Assembly (NCBI GenBank): GCA_041690495.1
Contig: JAWLHE010000003.1
Coordinates: 62,001 to 126,000, forward strand
From: DATAAP01 sp041690495
GTDB taxonomy: Bacteria; Pseudomonadota; Alphaproteobacteria; CACIAM-22H2
DNA: 64,000 nt
Reading direction: 5' to 3'
This document shows positions 58,389-64,000 of the stretch, in pieces. The notes under the pieces are model-generated. The model saw only the letters and a program-made list of their open reading frames with translations. It was not told the origin of the DNA and made no database searches. The first letter of the stretch is position 1. Each line of letters starts with the position of its first letter. The position numbers and the translations under genes were made by a program.

Positions 58389-61187
58389 TCAGGTTTCCTG
58401 CTTCTTCAGGAGCGCTACGGACAACCCGAGCAGAATCGGCGGGGCGAGCAGCAATGGAATGAAAGACATGTACAAGTCGGAGAACTCCAGCCCCTTTGAG
58501 AACGTCCCGCGCGCGATGGTCACGTAGTAGGTCGTGGGAAATAGCCGCCCGATCACCGCGCCCGCCCCCTCGAGCGAGGACACCGGGTCGATCAGCCCGG
58601 AGAACTGCACCGCAGGCAGGATGGTCAGCACCGCAGTGCCAAAGATCGCCGCAATCTGGCTGCGCATGAAGGTGGAGATCAGAAGCCCGATGGCGGTCGC
58701 GGCGATGACGTAAAGGAATGTTCCCGCGGCCAGGGTCGCGAAACTTCCCTTCAGCGGCACGCCGAACGCCGTCACCGCGAGCAGCGCAAGCAGCAGGAAG
58801 TTGACCATCGCCAGCACGACATAGGGGATCTGCTTGCCGAGCAGAAACTCCGCACGGGTGACCGGGGTGACATAGAAGTTGATGATCGAGCCGAGCTCCT
58901 TCTCGCGCACCACGCTGAGCGCGGTGAGTATGGCCGGGATCAGGATCAACAGCAGCGGAATCACCGCGGGCACCATCGCCACCAGGCTCTTTATGTCGGG
59001 GTTGTAACGGAAGCGCGTCTCGATGCTGACGAGGCGCGTCGCCGCTTCGTCCGGCCCGCGGGACATCTTTTCGGCCAACCACTTCGAATGCATGCCCTGC
59101 ACATAGCCCCGCACGGTTTCGGCCCGCGCGGGCATCGCGCCGTCGATCCAGGCGCCGATCTGTACGGGGCGACCACGCGCGACGTCGCGCCCGAAGCCCG
59201 GCGGAATTTCTATTGCGAGGCTCAGCTCGCCCGACCGCATGCGCCGGTCCAGATCGTCGTAATCGGCGATCGGCGCCTTTTCGATGAAGTAGCGGGATCC
59301 GGAGATATTCAACGTGTAATCCCCGCTCGTGGTGGTCTGGTCCCGATCCAGCACCGCGAAGGCCAGATCCTCGACGTCCATGCTGATGCCGTAGCCCATG
59401 ACGAACATCAGGATCACGGATCCGAGCAGCGCGAGCGTCGCACGGATGGGGTCGCGTCGCAGTTCGAGTGCTTCGCGTCGCGAGTAGCTGAGCATTCGTT
59501 TGGGCTCGAAGCGGCGACGCCGCTTCCGCCCGCCTGTATCGGGCTCGGGAACCGTGGCTGGAATGGTAGGCGCCCGCGCTTTCGGCGTGGACGGCACGTT
59601 GCGCGCCTCCGTGTCGGCCCCGGCTTCCTTCAGATGGCTGATGAAAGCGTCTTCCAGTGTTGCCGTGCCGCGCTTCTCGACCAGGGCGGCTGGCGTGTCA
59701 GAGGCCAGAACGCGGCCGGCATGCATCAGCGAGATGCGGTCACAACGCTCGGCTTCGCTCATGAAATGGGTGGAAATGAAAATGGTGACCCTGTCGCGCC
59801 GCGCGAGCTCGATCAGGATCCGCCAGAAGGCATCGCGCGCGACCGGGTCGACGCCCGACGTCGGCTCGTCGAGGATCAGCATTTCCGGCCCGTGAATCAT
59901 CGCGACCGCCAGTGACAGGCGCTGGCGCTGTCCCAGCGGGAGCGCGCCGGGCAGCGCATCGATGATCCGGGCCAGGTCGAATCGACGCGCCATCTCGTCG
60001 ACGCGCCCGGGAATTTCGTCCGCAGGCACATGGAACAGCCGGGCATGCAGTTCCAGGTTCTGACGCACCGTCAACTCGGTGTAGAGCGAGAAGCTTTGCG
60101 ACATGTAGCCAACGCGGCTGCGGGTTTCGAGATCGCGGGGGGCGACCTCCTGCCCGAACAGCCAGGCCTGCCCCTCGCTCGCCGGCAGCAATCCGGTGAG
60201 CATCTTCATCGTTGTCGTCTTGCCGGAGCCGTTCGACCCGAGAAAGCCGAAGATCTCCCCTTGTTCGATCCGGAAGCTGACATGATCGACCGCGACGAAG
60301 TTGCCGAAGCGCTTCGTCAGGTCGCGCGCCTCGATTGCAATTCTTGCGTTCTCCGGTTGCTCGCGCGGCCGGATTTCCACTGGCCGATAGCCCCGGCGCT
60401 TGTCTTCCGGCAGGAGGGCGATGAAAGCCGCTTCGAGCCCGGCGGCGCCAGTGCGATCGAGCAGGTCCCGTATGGAACCGGTTGCAAGCACACGGCCCGC
60501 GTCCATCGCCACCAGCCAATCGAAACGCACGGCCTCCTCCATGTAAGCCGTGGCAACCATCACGCTCATTCCGGGCCGGCCCGCACGGATCCGGGCGATG
60601 AGCTCCCAGAACTGCCGGCGCGCGAGCGGATCGACCCCTGTGGTCGGCTCATCGAGAATCAGCAGGTCAGGATCGTGAATGAGCGAGCAGCATAAGCCGA
60701 GCTTTTGCTTCATCCCGCCGGAGAGCTTGCCCGCAGGCCGATCGAAGAAGGGAGCGAGTCCGGTGCTCTCCAGCAGTTCGGCGATGCGGCGCTCGCGCTC
60801 GGCGCGATCCTGGCCGAACAGACGGCCGAAGAAGTCGATATTCTCGAACACCGTAAGGGTCGGGTAGAGGTTCTTGCCCAGGCCCTGCGGCATGAAGGCG
60901 ATGCGCGGCCCGACCATCCGGCGATGATACGCTGTGGCCATGTCGCCCCCAAGCACCGTGACGCTCCCGGTCTGGATCGCATGAGCGCCGGCGATCAGGG
61001 AGAGCAGGCTCGACTTGCCGACCCCATCGGGACCGATCAGGCCGACCATGCAGCCTGCAGGCACGTCCAGGACAACGGCATCGAGAGCTTGCGTCTTGCC
61101 ATAGCGCAGGCTGACGTCGCGCAATTGCGCCACCGTCACCGTTTTACCCATGGGGCCCGGGGCATTGATAGGCCTGGGTGCCGTCAT
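58389..61187 (-). CDS. rbbA: RbbA-like fusion: two ABC ATPases plus ABC-2 permease
   Basis: 932 residues from ATG 61187, overlapping the HlyD-like stop by 4 bp. First ATPase (about 15-250): Walker A GPDGVGKS (52-59), signature GKLSGGMKQKLGLCCSLIHD, Walker B LLILDEPTTGVDP. Second ATPase (about 285-525): GFLGSNGSGKTTTMKMLTGL, degenerate signature ALPLGQRQRLSLAVA, Walker B MLILDEPTSGVDP. Then an Arg-rich linker and an ABC-2 permease (about 565-930) with REKELGSIINFYVTPVTRAE. E. coli RbbA has the same order and was named for ribosome binding; the exporter role fits its context better. Confidence 0.92.
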   Translation of the reverse strand: MTAPRPINAPGPMGKTVTVAQLRDVSLRYGKTQALDAVVLDVPAGCMVGLIGPDGVGKSSLLSLIAGAHAIQTGSVTVLGGDMATAYHRRMVGPRIAFMPQGLGKNLYPTLTVFENIDFFGRLFGQDRAERERRIAELLESTGLAPFFDRPAGKLSGGMKQKLGLCCSLIHDPDLLILDEPTTGVDPLARRQFWELIARIRAGRPGMSVMVATAYMEEAVRFDWLVAMDAGRVLATGSIRDLLDRTGAAGLEAAFIALLPEDKRRGYRPVEIRPREQPENARIAIEARDLTKRFGNFVAVDHVSFRIEQGEIFGFLGSNGSGKTTTMKMLTGLLPASEGQAWLFGQEVAPRDLETRSRVGYMSQSFSLYTELTVRQNLELHARLFHVPADEIPGRVDEMARRFDLARIIDALPGALPLGQRQRLSLAVAMIHGPEMLILDEPTSGVDPVARDAFWRILIELARRDRVTIFISTHFMSEAERCDRISLMHAGRVLASDTPAALVEKRGTATLEDAFISHLKEAGADTEARNVPSTPKARAPTIPATVPEPDTGGRKRRRRFEPKRMLSYSRREALELRRDPIRATLALLGSVILMFVMGYGISMDVEDLAFAVLDRDQTTTSGDYTLNISGSRYFIEKAPIADYDDLDRRMRSGELSLAIEIPPGFGRDVARGRPVQIGAWIDGAMPARAETVRGYVQGMHSKWLAEKMSRGPDEAATRLVSIETRFRYNPDIKSLVAMVPAVIPLLLILIPAILTALSVVREKELGSIINFYVTPVTRAEFLLGKQIPYVVLAMVNFLLLALLAVTAFGVPLKGSFATLAAGTFLYVIAATAIGLLISTFMRSQIAAIFGTAVLTILPAVQFSGLIDPVSSLEGAGAVIGRLFPTTYYVTIARGTFSKGLEFSDLYMSFIPLLLAPPILLGLSVALLKKQET

Positions 61188-62257
61188 TGCGGTACATTGA
61201 CCTGCAGCTCGGGAGGCCATTCGGCCTGCGGATCGAGCCGGACATAGGCCATGCCCGGCAATCCCGTCTTGACCTGGGTAATGTGCTCCCGAAGCAACTC
61301 AGGGTCGATCCGCGCCCGAATTCGGAACATCAGCTTCTGGCGTTCTTCCATGGTCTCCACGGTCTTTGGCGTGAACTGGGCGACATCGGCCACGAAGCTC
61401 GCTCTCGCCGGAATAACGAACTGTGGCGCGGCATCGAGAACCAGCCGTACTTCGCTCCCGAGCGCCACGCGACCTGCCGCCGCAGTCGGCAGAAAGAAGG
61501 TCATGTACACGTCGCCAAGATCGACCAGGTTCAGCACCCGGCCGCCGGGCGAGAGCACCTCGCCGGGTTCGGCAACGCGATACTGCACGCGCCCATCCCG
61601 CGGCGATGCCAGGACGCTGTCGTCGATGTCCGCCTGAACGCGCTGGATGGTCGCCCGGGCAGCCTCGACTGCGGCCTGCGCATCGACGACCTGCGATCGG
61701 GCGGATCCGATCGCCGCATCCGTCGCCGCCAGTTGCGCCTCTGCTGCGCTCACCGCCGCTTTCGCGCTCTGAAATCGGGCGCGATCGTCGTCGAGGGTCT
61801 GGATCGGGGCCGTCCCTCTTTCCGCGAGCTCTTCGGTGCGCGCCAACCGTCGTTGCGCGGCATCGAGCTCGGCATTGCGCTGCGCCACCACGGCAACCGC
61901 CGCGGCCTTCTCGGCCTCCCGCTGCACAACCTGACTACGCGCGGTCTCGACCCCGATCTGCGCCCGCCGCAGCTGTGCCTCAGCCTCCCGCAGCTGCGCC
62001 TCCAGAACGGCCGTATCCATCCTTGCCAGAACCTGGCCGGCCCTGACGAAGTCGCCCTCTCGAACCAGAATATCGTCGATACGCCCCGAGGTTCTGGCAG
62101 CGATGTCGATTTCCGTCGCCTGGATGCGGCCATTGCCGCTGGCAAACCCTTCAGGCAGCCCATCGGGCGCGAAGTACTGCCATGCATAGTACGCGCCGCC
62201 GGCGACGACCAGGGCGATCGCGATCCTCAACAGCCAAGTCCTCGATTCGATCTTCAT
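61184..62257 (-). CDS. yhiI: HlyD-family membrane fusion protein, YhiI-like
   Basis: 357 residues. One N-terminal TM helix (about 8-26, WLLRIAIALVVAGGAYYAW), then lipoyl half-motif GRIQATEIDIAARTSGRIDD, a long coiled-coil hairpin (about 75-210; EAQLREAEAQLRRAQIGVET, ATIQRVQADIDDSVLASPRD) and beta-barrel domains (VLNLVDLGDVYMTFFLPTAA). The C-terminus has the EERQKLMFRIRARIDPELLR motif of the YhiI/YbhG group. Periplasmic adaptor for the RbbA/YhhJ exporter, first gene of that operon. An FNR-like box lies 86 bp upstream of the start. Confidence 0.92.
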   Translation of the reverse strand: MKIESRTWLLRIAIALVVAGGAYYAWQYFAPDGLPEGFASGNGRIQATEIDIAARTSGRIDDILVREGDFVRAGQVLARMDTAVLEAQLREAEAQLRRAQIGVETARSQVVQREAEKAAAVAVVAQRNAELDAAQRRLARTEELAERGTAPIQTLDDDRARFQSAKAAVSAAEAQLAATDAAIGSARSQVVDAQAAVEAARATIQRVQADIDDSVLASPRDGRVQYRVAEPGEVLSPGGRVLNLVDLGDVYMTFFLPTAAAGRVALGSEVRLVLDAAPQFVIPARASFVADVAQFTPKTVETMEERQKLMFRIRARIDPELLREHITQVKTGLPGMAYVRLDPQAEWPPELQVNVPQ

Positions 62258-62342
62258 TCAGGCAGACTCGCTTCGACATGCTCCGAAAGGAGACGCCAAT
62301 GTAAGTCCGTCAACCATGGACCGGCTACACCATACTCGAGCA

Positions 62343-62356
62343 TTGATGTAAGTCAC
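62343..62356. promoter_or_regulatory. FNR/FixK-like box upstream of the yhiI-rbbA-yhhJ operon
   Basis: TTGAT-GTAA-GTCAC, 9 of 10 arm positions of TTGAT-N4-RTCAA. Centre about 92 bp from ATG 62257. Confidence 0.45.
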
Positions 62357-62626
62357 GGCCTCCGCACTCGAGGGATCGATGATGCGGCGGCGCGCGAGCG
62401 CGTCTGCGACAGGCTGACCCTCACGGACATAGCGGCGGATCGTCCAGCCGACGCGGCCAATGAGTTGGCGATACCGGCAAGGGCCAGCCCGATCCGGATC
62501 GCCGTCGAACCCACGGACGATGAGCGGATCGCCGCGTCGCGCGCGAACGACCTGGTCGGGACATTCGCACGGCAATCGACTCGCGGCCTGCGCGCAGGCT
62601 TCTCGATCGGCCGCACGATCCGTACG
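62357..62626. other. Gap between exporter operon and hpnA
   Basis: No gene supported. A plus-strand frame through 62350-62650 has coding-like composition (ARERVCDRLTLTDIAADRPA) but no start or known family. It may be a remnant. Confidence 0.3.
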
Positions 62627-63613
62627 TCATGGACAAAGCCCCTCGGTGCGAAACCACGCGACCGCGCGGGCCAGGGCGTCGGTCGCGGGACGCGCATGGT
62701 ATCCCAGCTCGTCCCTCGCCCTGGTGGAGCCGAAAAACATCGGAGCGCGGGCCATCCTGACACTGTCCAGATTGGCGAGGGGCTCACCGCCGAACAGACG
62801 AGCCCAGGCCTCCGCGCCGCAGGCGACCGCCAGGGCGCATCCATAGGGGATCCGCAGACTCGGCGCCGGGCGCCCCACGAGCTGCGCGATCACACCCAGG
62901 ATCTCGCGAAGCGTCATGTTGTCGCCACCAAGAATGTAGCGCTTCCCGATCTGTCCGCGCTCGAACGCGAGGAGATGCCCGTGGGCGACGTCGTCCACAT
63001 CCACGATGTTGAGTCCAGTCTCGACATAGGCCGGCAGGCGTCCGGCCGCCGCCTGCACGATCATCCGTCCGGTCGGGGTCGGCTTGACGTCGCGCGGCCC
63101 GACCGGCGCGGTAGGATTGACGATCACCACAGGAAGGCCGTCATCCGCCAGCTCGCGGACGGCCTGTTCCGCAAGGAATTTCGAGCGCTTGTAGGGACCG
63201 ATCATGTCCTCGAGACGGGCCTCGGCCGTCTCGTCGGCCGGTCTGGCGCCCGGCGCATGGGCCAGAACCGCGACGCTGCTCGTGTAAACGATGCGCCGGA
63301 TACCGGCGTCCCCGGCCGCGATCATCAGCCGACGCGTGCCCTCGACATTGACCGCATGCATCGCGTGACCGTCGCGCGCCCACAGCCGGTAGTCCGCCGC
63401 AACGTGAAACAGGGCATCGCGCCCGCGCAGCGCTGCCGCGAGCGAATCGGGCTCCCGCAGATCGCCGACGAATATGTCGACGGGCAGCCCGCTCAGGTTT
63501 CGCCTGTCGCTGGCCGGACGCACGAGCGCGCGGACTTCATGTCCGGCCTCGAGCAGACGCCGCGTGACGGCAGAGCCGACGAAACCTGTCGCGCCTGTCA
63601 CCAGTGCCTTCAC
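62627..63613 (-). CDS. hpnA: HpnA-type hopanoid-associated sugar epimerase/dehydratase
   Basis: 328 residues from GTG 63613, the residue directly before the Rossmann strand; the frame extends 27 codons further but with low-complexity basic sequence. Extended SDR: VKALVTGATGFVGSAVTRRL (TGxxGxxG), DIFVGDLREPDSL, HVAADYRLWARDG (typical HpnA), VNVEGTRRLMIAAGDAGIRR, active-site Y-x-x-x-K in GPYKRSKFLAEQAVRELADD, and IVNPTAPVGPRDVKPTPTGR. The A-A-D-Y-R-L-W-A and P-T-P-T-G-R phrases are specific to the hopanoid-associated subgroup. It is divergent from ispH, an isoprenoid gene, in keeping with a hopanoid locus. Confidence 0.9.
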   Translation of the reverse strand: MKALVTGATGFVGSAVTRRLLEAGHEVRALVRPASDRRNLSGLPVDIFVGDLREPDSLAAALRGRDALFHVAADYRLWARDGHAMHAVNVEGTRRLMIAAGDAGIRRIVYTSSVAVLAHAPGARPADETAEARLEDMIGPYKRSKFLAEQAVRELADDGLPVVIVNPTAPVGPRDVKPTPTGRMIVQAAAGRLPAYVETGLNIVDVDDVAHGHLLAFERGQIGKRYILGGDNMTLREILGVIAQLVGRPAPSLRIPYGCALAVACGAEAWARLFGGEPLANLDSVRMARAPMFFGSTRARDELGYHARPATDALARAVAWFRTEGLCP

Positions 63614-63880
63614 GCCAGCCCCGGTCGTACCGCGCCGGATCGGTCGTCGCCTCCGGCTGGAACCGGAAGACATGCCCGATCCGCGGTGGAACATTCGCGT
63701 CCCCGGCTGCGCATTGGCATAGAGCTAATCCAAAATAGTAATCCAAAGTGACAGCGCGAACAAAACGTTGTCGTGGCGTGAAGATCGCGCCAATATTGCA
63801 GAATAGTACATGCCTGCGGCGTGGACCGCATCGTTGATCCGCGGTTCGAGGGGCGTCGTGGCCTTTCCGTGGGTGTCATC

Positions 63881-64000
63881 GTGGCTGATCGTCCGCCGCG
63901 CTCCTTACGCATTGTTCTGGCCAAACCTCGCGGCTTCTGCGCCGGTGTCGAACGCGCCATCGACATCGTAGAGCGCGCGCTCGAGAAGTTCGGCCCGCCC
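63881..64000 (+). CDS. ispH: 4-hydroxy-3-methylbut-2-enyl diphosphate reductase, N-terminal part
   Basis: The frame from GTG 63881 reads VADRPPRSLRIVLAKPRGFC, then AGVERAIDIVERALEKFGPP, and continues past the window. LAKPRGFCAGVERAIDIVE is the N-terminus of IspH, with the first Cys ligand of its [4Fe-4S] cluster in G-F-C-A-G-V. The enzyme makes IPP and DMAPP in the last step of the MEP pathway. In-frame GTG codons at 63869 and 63821 are other possible starts. The gene is divergent from hpnA; isoprenoid precursors feed squalene and hopanoid synthesis, so the neighbourhood is consistent. Confidence 0.93.
   Translation, partial: MADRPPRSLRIVLAKPRGFCAGVERAIDIVERALEKFGPP

Noticed and set aside
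61178..63751. 857-codon plus-strand frame over yhiI and hpnA
   Set aside because: Covers two well-supported minus-strand genes; no family signature of its own.

Overview
The window is high-GC DNA from an alphaproteobacterium, by gene content probably of the Rhizobiales/Rhodospirillales type. The evidence is a HisKA_2-type PAS sensor kinase, AapJ/AapQ/AapM amino-acid ABC genes, a ClpS2-type adaptor, PaoABC molybdenum hydroxylase genes, several IclR and LysR regulators, hopanoid hpnA beside ispH, and many FixK/FNR-like TTGAC-N4-RTCAA boxes. No phage, insertion sequence, CRISPR array or rRNA was seen. The only RNA gene recognised is tRNA-Arg(ACG).

Layout. 0-4.5 kb: the end of a TPR protein, a small two-helix membrane protein, and a PAS/HisKA_2 kinase flanked by what look like the two ends of a broken glutathione S-transferase gene. 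4.9-8 kb: IclR regulator, a DUF3303-like remnant, GMC oxidoreductase and a CHRD protein. 8-12 kb: a membrane hybrid-type sensor kinase, an envelope lipoprotein with its terminator, and the tRNA. 12.3-15.7 kb: TetR-controlled EmrA/EmrB efflux pair. 15.9-23.4 kb: a catabolic divergon, with IclR, FAD dehydrogenase and SDR on the minus strand and a TRAP transporter (DctP, DctQ, DctM) plus an unusual metallo-beta-lactamase-fold protein on the plus strand.

23.7-37 kb is the most interesting part. Nicotinate phosphoribosyltransferase, nicotinamidase and PRPP synthetase together form an NAD-salvage entry route. They are interspersed with a LonB-like protease, a universal stress protein, an L,D-transpeptidase, a DUF882 protein, a COG2187-type kinase-like protein, an amino-acid permease and a CheR. 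Five FNR/FixK-like boxes lie in the promoters of this stretch, and I infer an oxygen- or stress-responsive regulon. A phosphoribosyltransferase gene there has lost its central PRPP-binding part but stays in frame. A PolX fragment lies at its left edge.

37.6-44 kb: periplasmic-type PaoA/PaoB/PaoC (Fe-S, FAD, Mo subunits) divergent from a LysR regulator, then a second LysR. 44.4-49 kb: amino-acid ABC binding protein, a D-cysteine desulfhydrase-like PLP enzyme and two permeases, with no ATPase. 49-50 kb: ClpS and a small exported protein. 50.2-55.9 kb: PfkB kinase, archaeal-type (type II) GAPDH, beta-phosphoglucomutase and a GH65 disaccharide phosphorylase, a compact sugar-phosphorolysis/glycolysis module. 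56.3-62.3 kb: an orphan MlaF-like ATPase and a yhiI-rbbA-yhhJ-like ABC exporter with another FNR-like box upstream. 62.6-64 kb: hpnA, divergent from the start of ispH, which runs off the window.

Starts were moved from the longest possible frame to positions with a Shine-Dalgarno sequence or family-typical N-terminus where the sequence allowed. Functions are family assignments read from motifs; no database search was possible.
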